NCBI GenBank assembly: GCA_050259235.1 | Contig: JBLNAG010000001.1 | Coordinates: 1-64,000, forward strand | Length of the DNA stretch: 64,000 nt | Reading direction: 5' to 3' | From: UBA5364 sp050259235 | GTDB taxonomy: Bacteria > Bacillota_I > Bacilli_A > RF39 > UBA660 | Part shown: positions 16,448-24,141 of the stretch, one piece after another | Layout: each line of letters begins with the position of its first letter | How positions within the stretch are numbered: position 1 is the first letter of the stretch | Notes under the pieces: generated by a model | Databases searched by the model: none | The model's input: the letters and a program-made list of their open reading frames with translations, nothing else | Told to the model about the DNA's origin: nothing | Position numbers and translations under genes: made by a program

Positions 16448-18568
16448 ATGAAAAAAGTATTCGAATTAGATTTTAGAGGAAGAAAAATAGTTGTAGAAAA
16501 TGGACAATTAGCAAAACAAAGCAACGGATCTGTGTTAGTTAGATATGGCGATACAGCTATTTTAACTGCATCTGTTATGGGAAAAAAACCAATTACAGCT
16601 GATTTCTTTCCTTTAACAGTTTTATATCAAGAAAAACTATATTCAGTTGGTAAAATACCTGGTGGATTTATAAAAAGAGAAAGCCGTCCAACTGATAGTG
16701 CAACTTTAACTGCTCGTTTAATTGATCGTCCAATTAGACCATTATTTGCTGAAGGATTTCGTAATGAAGTTCAAGTTATAAATACAGTTTTAAGTGTTGA
16801 TCAAGATAATACACCAGAAATGACAGCATTATTAGGTTCATCATTAGCATTATCAATTAGTAATATACCTTTTGATGGTCCAGTTGCAGGTGTTATGGTT
16901 GGAAGAATAAATGGAGAATTTATTATAAATCCAACTAGTGAACAAATTGAACTAAGTGATATTAGTTTAACAGTTGCTGGTACAAAAGATTCTATTAACA
17001 TGGTTGAAGCTAGTAGTGAACAAGTATCAGAAGAAGATATGGTTAATGCAATTATGTTTGGACATGATGCAATTAAAGAATTAATTGAATTCCAAGAAAG
17101 AATTGTTAAAGAAATAGGTCAAGAAAAAATAGAAGTAGTTCTTGCTGTTATTGATCAAGAATTTGAAAAAGAAATAAAAGAATTTGCTTCTAATAAAATG
17201 ATTGAAGCTATTCAAATAAAAGATAAATTAGAAAAATATGCTGCAATTGATAAAGTAAAAGAAGATTCAATTGAATATTTCAAAGAACTATATAAGGATG
17301 CAGAAAATTTAGATAGTAAATTAAATGAAGTAAGCAAAGTAGTTGATGAAATTGAAGCTTACGAAGTTAGAAGATTAATTACAGAAGAAAAAGTTAGACC
17401 TGATGGAAGACAAATGGATGAAATCAGAGATTTATCAGCTGAAATTGATCTATTAGCTCGTACTCATGGTTCAGCTTTATTTACTAGAGGACAAACTCAA
17501 GCTTTAGCTGTTACTACTTTAGGAGCATTAAATGAACATCAAATTCTTGATGGACTAGGAATTGAAGAAGAAAAGAGATTTATGCTTCATTATAATTTCC
17601 CACAATTCAGTGTTGGAGAAATTGGGAGATATGGTTCTCCTGGACGTCGTGAAATCGGTCATGGAGCTTTAGGGGAAAGAGCATTACTTCAAGTTATTCC
17701 TTCTGAAGAAGAATTTCCTTATACTATAAGAATAGTTTCTGAAGTGTTAGAAAGTAATGGATCATCATCTCAAGCAAGTATTTGTGCAGGATGTTTATCA
17801 CTTATGGCTGCAGGTGTACCTATTACTGCTCCAGTTGCAGGTATTGCTATGGGGTTAATTACCAAAGATGATAAGTATACTATTCTTACAGATATTCAAG
17901 GATTAGAAGACCATATGGGAGATATGGATTTCAAAGTTGCGGGTACTAAAAAAGGTATTTGTGCTATGCAAATGGATATTAAGATTAAGGGTGTTACTAA
18001 ACAAATTTTATCTGAAGCTTTAACACAAGCTAAAAAAGCTCGTTATGAAATATTAGATATGATGAGTGGAGTAATTGAAAAACCAAGAACTGAATTAAGT
18101 CCTTATGCACCAAAAATCAAAACATTTAATATCAATCCTGATAAGATTAAAGATGTTATTGGGCGTGGTGGAGAAGTTATTACTAAGATTATTCAAGATG
18201 CTAGTGGTGTTATTAGTGTAAGTGATAAAGATGCCGTTAAGATCGATATCGATGATGATGGTAGAGTAATTATTTATCATACTGATTATGCTGTAATTGA
18301 AAAGGCTAGTACTTTAATTCAAAATATTGTAAGAGAAGTTGAAAAGGATAAAATTTATACAGGTAAAGTTGTAAAAGTTGAAGACTTTGGATGCTTTGTT
18401 GAATTATGGCCAGGCTGTGAAGGCTTAGTACATGTTTCTCAACTTGCTGCTGAGAGAGTAGAAAAACCAAGTGATGTTGTCAAAGAAGGCGACGAAATCT
18501 TAGTTAAATCATTAGGTTATGATAATAGAGGAAGATTAAATCTATCTAGAAAAGAAGCTATTAAATAG
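16448..18568 (+). CDS. pnp: Polyribonucleotide nucleotidyltransferase (PNPase)
   Basis: 706 residues, normal for PNPase, the phosphate-dependent 3'-5' exoribonuclease of mRNA turnover. Two RNase PH-like domains are visible (KVFELDFRGRKIVVENG and GGFIKRESRPTD in the first; RPDGRQMDEIRDLSAE, GSALFTRGQTQAL and PSEEEFPYTIRIVSE in the second), then a KH domain (DVIGRGGEVITKII) and a C-terminal S1 domain (GKVVKVEDFGCFVEL to LNLSRKEA). ATG 16448 is preceded by GGAGG; a longer in-frame start at 16412 lies in the hairpin and is unlikely. Confidence 0.98.
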   Translation: MKKVFELDFRGRKIVVENGQLAKQSNGSVLVRYGDTAILTASVMGKKPITADFFPLTVLYQEKLYSVGKIPGGFIKRESRPTDSATLTARLIDRPIRPLFAEGFRNEVQVINTVLSVDQDNTPEMTALLGSSLALSISNIPFDGPVAGVMVGRINGEFIINPTSEQIELSDISLTVAGTKDSINMVEASSEQVSEEDMVNAIMFGHDAIKELIEFQERIVKEIGQEKIEVVLAVIDQEFEKEIKEFASNKMIEAIQIKDKLEKYAAIDKVKEDSIEYFKELYKDAENLDSKLNEVSKVVDEIEAYEVRRLITEEKVRPDGRQMDEIRDLSAEIDLLARTHGSALFTRGQTQALAVTTLGALNEHQILDGLGIEEEKRFMLHYNFPQFSVGEIGRYGSPGRREIGHGALGERALLQVIPSEEEFPYTIRIVSEVLESNGSSSQASICAGCLSLMAAGVPITAPVAGIAMGLITKDDKYTILTDIQGLEDHMGDMDFKVAGTKKGICAMQMDIKIKGVTKQILSEALTQAKKARYEILDMMSGVIEKPRTELSPYAPKIKTFNINPDKIKDVIGRGGEVITKIIQDASGVISVSDKDAVKIDIDDDGRVIIYHTDYAVIEKASTLIQNIVREVEKDKIYTGKVVKVEDFGCFVELWPGCEGLVHVSQLAAERVEKPSDVVKEGDEILVKSLGYDNRGRLNLSRKEAIK

Positions 18569-18583
18569 TTTCTTTTTTCGTGT

Positions 18584-18589
18584 TATAAT
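18584..18589 (+). promoter_or_regulatory. Possible -10 box before the 18607 gene
   Basis: TATAAT in the short gap after pnp; the matching -35 (TTAAAT, 17 bases upstream) is weak. Confidence 0.35.
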
Positions 18590-18606
18590 TAATTGGGGGA
18601 AATACT

Positions 18607-19509
18607 ATGAGTCAAAGGATAGAATTATTAAATATAAATAATAATATAAGGGAAGATTGGATTAAAACAATTGATGGTATTAGATCTTTTTGTGAAGATG
18701 AATATGATGAAGCATTGCATCTTTGTGAAGTAATTGATAATATGAAAGAAAAGAAACCAAAATACTATAGATTGTTTGTTAGTGTCATGTTTTCAGATTA
18801 TTATAAATTATTATATTGTTGTAATGTTCAAGAAATTTCTCACTATATGGATACAGATAGGTTAGAGTTTTTTGATGAACTTACAGATTTAGCTGATTTA
18901 TTACAAAAAATAGAAGATGATCGAAGTCTTCTAGACGAAATAGTATTGCAAATATTTACTTATAATGATTATGATTATTATGGTAAAAAAGAAATTATGA
19001 AATTAATAAAACCTAGAAATAAATATCTACTTAAGATGTGTCCTACTCATGTATTAGATTTAATTGAAATGGCTAAAACTTATAGCGCTGAAGAATTATT
19101 ATATTTTTATCAAGACTATTTAGAAAGATATGGTGTTAGTGCTTATTTAAGTGCAATAGAATCTATTTTAGCAACCATGAGTGCTTTGTATGAAAATGAT
19201 ATAGAAAATTATAAAGAGGTCTTAGTAGATATGATAAGTGTTTATTATAAATGGAAAAAATATTTAAAAAACAATTCTAAAAGTATTACACATGATGAAT
19301 CAGAACTAATTGAAATGTTAGAAAGACAACCAATGGATGTTATTTTTGATATATCAAATAAAGATCCTCTTGTTTTAGAAGAAATAGTTGGAGGATATCT
19401 TTTATTTAGTACTGAGAAAACAAAAATAAGTAACGATGAAGTTGAAAGATATATTAATAATAATATTGATAATAAAATTAAGGAAAAATTGAAATTATTT
19501 AAACCTTAA
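18607..19509 (+). CDS. Hypothetical protein, helical, cytoplasmic
   Basis: A 300-residue acidic protein with no signal peptide or membrane segment. It looks all-helical, with many Leu/Ile/Tyr/Glu heptad-like stretches, for example FDELTDLADLLQKIEDD and LLKMCPTHVLDLIEMAK, which could suggest HEAT- or TPR-like packing. I do not recognise a family. The start has GGGGGA upstream and a possible -10 box in the gap after pnp. It ends in a bidirectional terminator shared with the convergent HIT gene, so it is a single-gene unit. Confidence 0.7.
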   Translation: MSQRIELLNINNNIREDWIKTIDGIRSFCEDEYDEALHLCEVIDNMKEKKPKYYRLFVSVMFSDYYKLLYCCNVQEISHYMDTDRLEFFDELTDLADLLQKIEDDRSLLDEIVLQIFTYNDYDYYGKKEIMKLIKPRNKYLLKMCPTHVLDLIEMAKTYSAEELLYFYQDYLERYGVSAYLSAIESILATMSALYENDIENYKEVLVDMISVYYKWKKYLKNNSKSITHDESELIEMLERQPMDVIFDISNKDPLVLEEIVGGYLLFSTEKTKISNDEVERYINNNIDNKIKEKLKLFKP

Positions 19510-19510
19510 A

Positions 19511-19536
19511 AAAAGAGTCTTGATTAAGACTCTTTT
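19511..19536. terminator. Bidirectional terminator
   Basis: Perfect 11-bp stem AAAAGAGTCTT/AAGACTCTTTT with loop GATT, serving the 18607 gene on plus and the HIT gene on minus (its stop lies in the stem). Confidence 0.85.
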
Positions 19537-19892
19537 AATATATTATATATTTCACTAACTTCTTTTAGTGGTTGTTTTTCTTTGTAATATGGTTTTAAAT
19601 GTAAATGAAAGTGTTTTATATCTTGAATCATTCCGTTATTTTGAATTAGTGTTAGACCATCAGCACCTAATTTTTCTTCTAAAATTAAACGATATTTTTT
19701 AGCTATATTCATTATATGAGATAGAGTAGTGTCATCTACTTCATTAAGGTCTAAAATATGTCTTTTTGGAATAATAAGTATATGTCCATTACTATCTGGT
19801 TTTATATCCAAAAATACTTTAACTATTTCATCCTCATATAAGGTATATGAAGGAATATCTCCTTTAATAATTTTGCAAAAAATGCATTCCAT
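19524..19892 (-). CDS. HIT family protein (histidine triad nucleotide-binding)
   Basis: 122 residues, HIT-family size. It opens with ECIFCKIIKGDIPSYTLYED and contains KPDSNGHILIIPKRH, LIQNNGM and the catalytic histidine triad HFHLHLKP near residues 94-101. Members hydrolyse nucleoside phosphoramidates or dinucleotides. The CxxC at residues 3-6 is typical of the Hit/HinT branch with a possible zinc site. TATAAT lies upstream on the minus strand, giving a single-gene unit. Confidence 0.93.
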   Translation of the reverse strand: MECIFCKIIKGDIPSYTLYEDEIVKVFLDIKPDSNGHILIIPKRHILDLNEVDDTTLSHIMNIAKKYRLILEEKLGADGLTLIQNNGMIQDIKHFHLHLKPYYKEKQPLKEVSEIYNILKES

Positions 19893-19910
19893 ATCATCAT
19901 CTCCATTAAA

Positions 19911-19916
19911 ATTATA
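19911..19916 (-). promoter_or_regulatory. -10 box of the HIT gene
   Basis: TATAAT on the minus strand, about 20 bases before the start codon. Confidence 0.5.
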
Positions 19917-19926
19917 CCAAAAAAAG

Positions 19927-19947
19927 AAAAAGAGTTAAACTCTTTTT
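19927..19947. terminator. Small symmetrical hairpin between divergent genes
   Basis: AAAAAGAG/CTCTTTTT with loop TTAAA. It lies upstream of both the HIT gene and sufC, so its role as a terminator is unclear. Confidence 0.35.
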
Positions 19948-20023
19948 ATGTGAATACATGCGAATATTCAATTATATAATGAACAAATTCATGAATTTTA
20001 TACAAAAAGTTTATATTTTAAGG

Positions 20024-20029
20024 TATAAT
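20024..20029 (+). promoter_or_regulatory. -10 box of the suf operon
   Basis: TATAAT 20 bases before the sufC ATG; no clear -35 box. Confidence 0.5.
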
Positions 20030-20048
20030 ATTGATTGGAGATGGTACT

Positions 20049-20813
20049 ATGCACAACTTAATGATAAAAAGTTTAACTGTTGAAGTTGAAAATAAAAAAA
20101 TACTAAAAGATTTTAGTATTGAAATAAATAGTGGCGAAATTCATGCAATTATGGGTCCTAATGGTACAGGGAAATCAACACTATCAAAAGTTATTATGGG
20201 AGATCCTAATTATAAAATAATTAATGGAGACATTTTATTTGATGGTAAGAGTATAAAAGATCTTACTGTTGATGAAAGAGCTCGTTTAGGAATATTTTTA
20301 GGTATGCAAATGCCTCTAGAAATTGATGGAGTAACAAACGCTGATTTCTTAAGAACAGCTTTAAATATTAAACAAGGTAATAGTTTTAGTTTGATGCCAT
20401 TTATTAAGAAACTTGATGAAACGGTTGAACATTTAAAAATGGATAAAAGTATGATTCATCGTGGTATTAATCAAGGTTTTAGTGGCGGGGAAAGAAAGAA
20501 AAATGAAATTTTACAAATGTATATGCTTGAACCATTGATGGTGGTATTAGACGAAATAGATTCTGGATTAGATGTTGATAGCCTAAAAATAGTTGGTAAA
20601 AACATTATGGAATACTACAAGAAAAATAAACCAGGATTATTAGTTATTACTCATTATCAAAGACTTTTAAACTATATTAAACCAGATTTTGTACATATAA
20701 TAATTGATGGTAAAATTGTAAAAAGTGGTGACTTTAACTTAGTTAAAGAAATTGAAAAAACTGGTTATGAAAATATTTTAAAAAATGATACTTGTATGGT
20801 GAAGGAAAAGTAA
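20049..20813 (+). CDS. sufC: Fe-S cluster assembly ATPase SufC
   Basis: 254-residue ABC-type ATPase of the SUF Fe-S assembly scaffold. Walker A is MGPNGTGKSTLSKVIMG, then GIFLGMQMPLEIDGV as in SufC, signature FSGGERKKNEILQM, Walker B VVLDEIDSGLDVDSL and the switch His in VITHYQRLL. ATG 20049 has GGAG eight bases upstream; a TTG at 20031 would place the start in the promoter. It heads a three-gene operon with sufBD and sufS. Confidence 0.96.
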   Translation: MHNLMIKSLTVEVENKKILKDFSIEINSGEIHAIMGPNGTGKSTLSKVIMGDPNYKIINGDILFDGKSIKDLTVDERARLGIFLGMQMPLEIDGVTNADFLRTALNIKQGNSFSLMPFIKKLDETVEHLKMDKSMIHRGINQGFSGGERKKNEILQMYMLEPLMVVLDEIDSGLDVDSLKIVGKNIMEYYKKNKPGLLVITHYQRLLNYIKPDFVHIIIDGKIVKSGDFNLVKEIEKTGYENILKNDTCMVKEK

Positions 20814-20816
20814 AAA

Positions 20817-21614
20817 GTGAATAAAATAAAAGTAGTTAATGATTTACCAGAAATCATAAATTTAGATGATAATATAGAGTTTACTTTATTAGAAAAGAAT
20901 GAAATCTTTAGTGTTAATAGTTTAAGAATTAATGTTAAGAAAAATACAAGTTTAGAAATTGAATATTATAGTTTAGAAGATACAAAGTTGGATATTTTTA
21001 TAAATGTCGATGAAAATGTTAAATTTAATTTATTTGAAATGCGTGAAGGTAATAATACGAAAGTACAATATAAATTCTATTTAGAAGAAAATAGTGAGAT
21101 GAATGTTACTAAGTTTTACGATGTAACTGATATAAAAGAAATGGTTATAATTAATTTAAATGGAATTAATGCAAAAATAAACTACAATTTTAAAACAATT
21201 AGTGTTGGTGAAGAAAAATATGATATGATTATATATCATAATTATAATAATACTGCTAGTATTATAAATAATAATGGAGTTAATATATTAGATGGGAATC
21301 TTATATTTAATGTATCAGGTTTTGTATTAAATAACAAAAAAGACTGTATATTAAGTCAAAATAATCGTATTATTAATTTAACTGATAATAAATGTCAAAT
21401 TAATCCTAATTTATTTATTGATGAAAATGATGTTGAAGCTAATCATTCTGCATTAATTGGAAAATTTAGTGATGAAGAAATGTTTTATCTACAAAGATTA
21501 GGTATAGATGAAAACAATGCGCTAAATCTATTAATTAAAGGGTTCTTATTGAATGGGATTACTAAAAAGCAACAAAGTAAAGTAATAAAAATTATTGATA
21601 AATACTGGAGGTGA
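20817..21614 (+). CDS. Short SufB/SufD-family scaffold protein
   Basis: 265 residues, versus well over 400 for typical SufB or SufD. The N-terminal half shows the repetitive beta pattern of the SufBD right-handed helix. The C-terminus has the family signature: NPNLFIDENDVEANHSALIG, then DEEMFYLQRLGIDENNA and LIKGFLLNGI, with the His of NHSA matching the conserved SufD His position. GTG start at 20817. It ends in TGA overlapping the sufS ribosome site. It is the only SufB/D gene in the operon, so it may form a homodimeric scaffold with SufC, as proposed for minimal Suf-type (SMS) systems. Confidence 0.8.
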   Translation: MNKIKVVNDLPEIINLDDNIEFTLLEKNEIFSVNSLRINVKKNTSLEIEYYSLEDTKLDIFINVDENVKFNLFEMREGNNTKVQYKFYLEENSEMNVTKFYDVTDIKEMVIINLNGINAKINYNFKTISVGEEKYDMIIYHNYNNTASIINNNGVNILDGNLIFNVSGFVLNNKKDCILSQNNRIINLTDNKCQINPNLFIDENDVEANHSALIGKFSDEEMFYLQRLGIDENNALNLLIKGFLLNGITKKQQSKVIKIIDKYWR

Positions 21615-21617
21615 AGT

Positions 21618-22811
21618 ATGAATCGTGATGATTTTCAAATGTTAAAAGGTGATATCATCTATTTAGATAATGGAGCAACTACTTTAAAACCTACTATTCT
21701 CAGTGAAGTGACTAGTGACTACTATAATAAATATAGTGCTAATGCTCATAGAGGAGATTATGATATTAGTTTAAAAGTTGACACAATGTATGAAAAAACG
21801 AGATTTTTAGTAAAAGAATTTATTAATGCTAGAAGTCTAAAGGAAATTGTTTTTACTAGTGGTGCAACAGATTCTTTAAATAAGGTAATATTTGGTTATT
21901 TTAAATATCATTTAAGTAAAGATGATGAAGTATTAGTAACTAAGAGTGAACATGCTTCTAATATTCTTCCTTGGTTTGAATTGGAAGAAGAAATTAATAT
22001 AAAGGTTAAATATATTAATTTGACTAGTGATTTAAAAGTAAGCTTAGATAATATAAAGAATGCTGTAACTAAAAATACTAAAGTTATTTCAATTGCACAT
22101 ATAACCAATGTTGTAGGTGATATTAGACCTATTAAAGAAATCGTTGAATATGCTCATAAAAATAATATTTTGGTATTAGTTGATGGGGCTCAAAGTGTTG
22201 CCCATATTCCTTATGATGTACAAGAATTGGATATTGATTTTTTATGTTTTTCAGCTCATAAAATGTGTGGCCCTACAGGTGTAGGAGTATTGTATGGAAA
22301 AGAAGAGTTATTAGATAAATTAAAGCCAATTGTTGTAGGTGGAGGAATGAATTCTACTTTCTTATCAAATAAAAATCGTACTTATAATGAATTACCACAT
22401 CGTTTAGAAGCAGGTACTCCTAATATTGCTGGTGTTATTGGATTTGGTAGTATTATAGAATATTTAAATAAAATAGGAATGAATAATATCCATAATTATG
22501 AAGTGGAATTAAGAAGATATGCTATTCAAAAATTAAGAGGTGTTCCTAATATTATTATTTATAATGATAATAGTGAAAGTGGTATAATTACATTTAATGT
22601 TGGAGATATTTTCTCACAAGACTTAGCAATTTATTTAAATAAGCATAATATTTGTGTTAGAGCAGGTAATCATTGTGCAAAAATTTTGAAAGATGAAATT
22701 GGAGTAAAAAATACTTGTCGTGCCAGTTTATATTTTTATAATACAAAGGATGATATTGACAAGTTAATAAGTGCTCTAAGTAATCCAAATATTAGAAATG
22801 AAATAATTTAA
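21618..22811 (+). CDS. sufS: Cysteine desulfurase SufS
   Basis: 397 residues, class II PLP-dependent desulfurase supplying sulfur for Fe-S clusters. YLDNGATTLKP at the N-terminus, SGATDSLNKV, SEHASNILPW, LVDGAQSVAHI, the PLP-lysine motif CFSAHKMCGPTGVG and the catalytic Cys in RAGNHCAK are all present. GGAGG precedes the ATG. SufU and full SufB, normally next to it in Bacilli, are not here; a terminator ends the operon right at the stop. Confidence 0.96.
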   Translation: MNRDDFQMLKGDIIYLDNGATTLKPTILSEVTSDYYNKYSANAHRGDYDISLKVDTMYEKTRFLVKEFINARSLKEIVFTSGATDSLNKVIFGYFKYHLSKDDEVLVTKSEHASNILPWFELEEEINIKVKYINLTSDLKVSLDNIKNAVTKNTKVISIAHITNVVGDIRPIKEIVEYAHKNNILVLVDGAQSVAHIPYDVQELDIDFLCFSAHKMCGPTGVGVLYGKEELLDKLKPIVVGGGMNSTFLSNKNRTYNELPHRLEAGTPNIAGVIGFGSIIEYLNKIGMNNIHNYEVELRRYAIQKLRGVPNIIIYNDNSESGIITFNVGDIFSQDLAIYLNKHNICVRAGNHCAKILKDEIGVKNTCRASLYFYNTKDDIDKLISALSNPNIRNEII

Positions 22812-22836
22812 ATTCTTATTTATATAAGAATTTTTT
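22810..22836 (+). terminator. Terminator of the suf operon
   Basis: Stem AAATTCTTAT/ATAAGAATTT with loop TTAT, then T run; overlaps the sufS stop. Confidence 0.8.
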
Positions 22837-22853
22837 AAACTTTATAATAATAC

Positions 22854-22882
22854 TTGGAATTATTATAATAATATGATAAAAT
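22854..22882 (+). promoter_or_regulatory. SigA-type promoter of the 22914-23957 pair
   Basis: TTGGAA, 17-bp spacer ending TGA, TAAAAT. Confidence 0.65.
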
Positions 22883-22913
22883 GGTACCAATATAAGAATA
22901 GTGGTGAATAAGT

Positions 22914-23318
22914 ATGAAGAACAAAAAAATAATATTTATAGTAAGTGGAATAATCCTTTTATTAATAATTGGAACCTTTGTAATTATTAACTATAATAAT
23001 TTAAATGATCAACCAGGAACGGAATTAAATGATGGTAAAAGTAACGAAGATGTTATTATAGATAAAGTAACTTTTAGTGAAATAACAAATACTTATAACG
23101 GAGGTATTACGACACTATCAGCAAAGATGTTAAATAATACAAAAGAGACAAAGAATTTTAAAATTAAAATAATTTTAAAAGATGAAAACGGATTAGAAAT
23201 TAAGTCAATGATGCAAGTGGTAGAAAACTTACAACCAGGCAAGACAAAGGTTTTAACAACTGGTATTGGTGGAGATTACAGTAATGTAACAAAAATCGAA
23301 TTTCAAATAGTAGAATAG
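22914..23318 (+). CDS. Hypothetical membrane-anchored protein
   Basis: 134 residues. One N-terminal membrane helix (IIFIVSGIILLLIIGTFVII, about residues 5-24) is followed by an Asn/Asp/Gly-rich linker and a beta-rich extracellular domain with repeated N/D-T-K patterns ending GGDYSNVTKIEFQIVE. The layout recalls FxLYD-like small extracellular domains (weak). There is no Cys. It has its own promoter and is nine bases from the next gene, which has the same anchor topology; both sit just before the largest prepilin-like gene, so a role with surface fibres is possible. Confidence 0.65.
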   Translation: MKNKKIIFIVSGIILLLIIGTFVIINYNNLNDQPGTELNDGKSNEDVIIDKVTFSEITNTYNGGITTLSAKMLNNTKETKNFKIKIILKDENGLEIKSMMQVVENLQPGKTKVLTTGIGGDYSNVTKIEFQIVE

Positions 23319-23327
23319 AGGAAAAAC

Positions 23328-23957
23328 ATGAGACCAAAAATAATAATATTACTTGGATTAATAATATTAATTACAGTATTTTTCATAATTAATCCATTTA
23401 AAAAAGATAAAGAAAAAAGTGGAGAACTAACAGTTATAAACAACTTAACTGAGTTATTTCCATCAAAGGCAACAACCTTAAAATTTGAACAAAGTAATAG
23501 TCAATATCAACTAAAGATAACTGATGTAAAGAAAGAAAATGATACCACAACAATAATATCTAAATATGATATAACTAATGATAATCAAACAACTACTGTT
23601 GAAACAACATATGTAATTATGCCTGAAAAAATTGTTGAGTCAGGGAAATTTATTAGTGATGGAAAAGTGGTATCAATTATATATCCAATTGAATTATTAG
23701 TAGGAATGCCATACGAAAAAATGTCATGGAAGACTCCTGATAAATTAGTTACTAATACAGTTACAAGTATGAAGAATAATCAAGTAACAATTGAAAGTGT
23801 AAGAACTATTGATATTTATGAAGTAGGAAAAAATACTTCAGTTAAAAAAGAGTATAAGGAAACTAGAATATTTGAAAAAGGAAAAGGAATTGTATTATTT
23901 AGATCAGAAATAGTAGGAGATAAATCAACCATTGTTGAAAGAAAATTAATTAGATAA
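23328..23957 (+). CDS. Hypothetical membrane-anchored protein
   Basis: 209 residues with an N-terminal membrane helix (IIILLGLIILITVFFII, about residues 5-21) and an extracellular beta-rich domain containing VGMPYEKMSWKTPD and a charged C-terminus. Thr is abundant (TTTIISKY, TTTVETTYVI). No family was recognised; the layout resembles small exported lipoprotein-like domains but there is no lipobox. It is cotranscribed with the 22914 gene and followed by a terminator. Confidence 0.65.
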   Translation: MRPKIIILLGLIILITVFFIINPFKKDKEKSGELTVINNLTELFPSKATTLKFEQSNSQYQLKITDVKKENDTTTIISKYDITNDNQTTTVETTYVIMPEKIVESGKFISDGKVVSIIYPIELLVGMPYEKMSWKTPDKLVTNTVTSMKNNQVTIESVRTIDIYEVGKNTSVKKEYKETRIFEKGKGIVLFRSEIVGDKSTIVERKLIR

Positions 23958-24003
23958 TTTTTTAGGCATAAAACAGATGGTTTTATTGATACTAAAAATG
24001 ACG

Positions 24004-24029
24004 AAAATATCAGAAATGATATTTTTATT
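24004..24029 (+). terminator. Terminator after the 22914-23957 pair
   Basis: AAAATATCA/TGATATTTT with GAAA tetraloop and T run. Confidence 0.75.
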
Positions 24030-24066
24030 TTGGTAAAAATTGGTGAGCAATTTTTGTTTTTTTTTA

Positions 24067-24095
24067 TTGATTAGATTATATATTTTTGTTAAAAT
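24067..24095 (+). promoter_or_regulatory. SigA-type promoter of the 1888-residue prepilin-like gene
   Basis: TTGATT, 17-bp spacer ending TGT, TAAAAT. The following leader is almost the same as that of the 6039 gene (two differences in 62 bases). Confidence 0.8.
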
Positions 24096-24141
24096 CGCAT
24101 AATGCAGTAATAAAATGGAAAGATAAATATAGGTGATTTTA

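Noticed and set aside
20817..22811. Single fused SufBD-SufS if TGA coded Trp
   Set aside because: The TGA is followed by a good sufS start with GGAGG upstream, and Trp is TGG elsewhere; standard code 11 fits.
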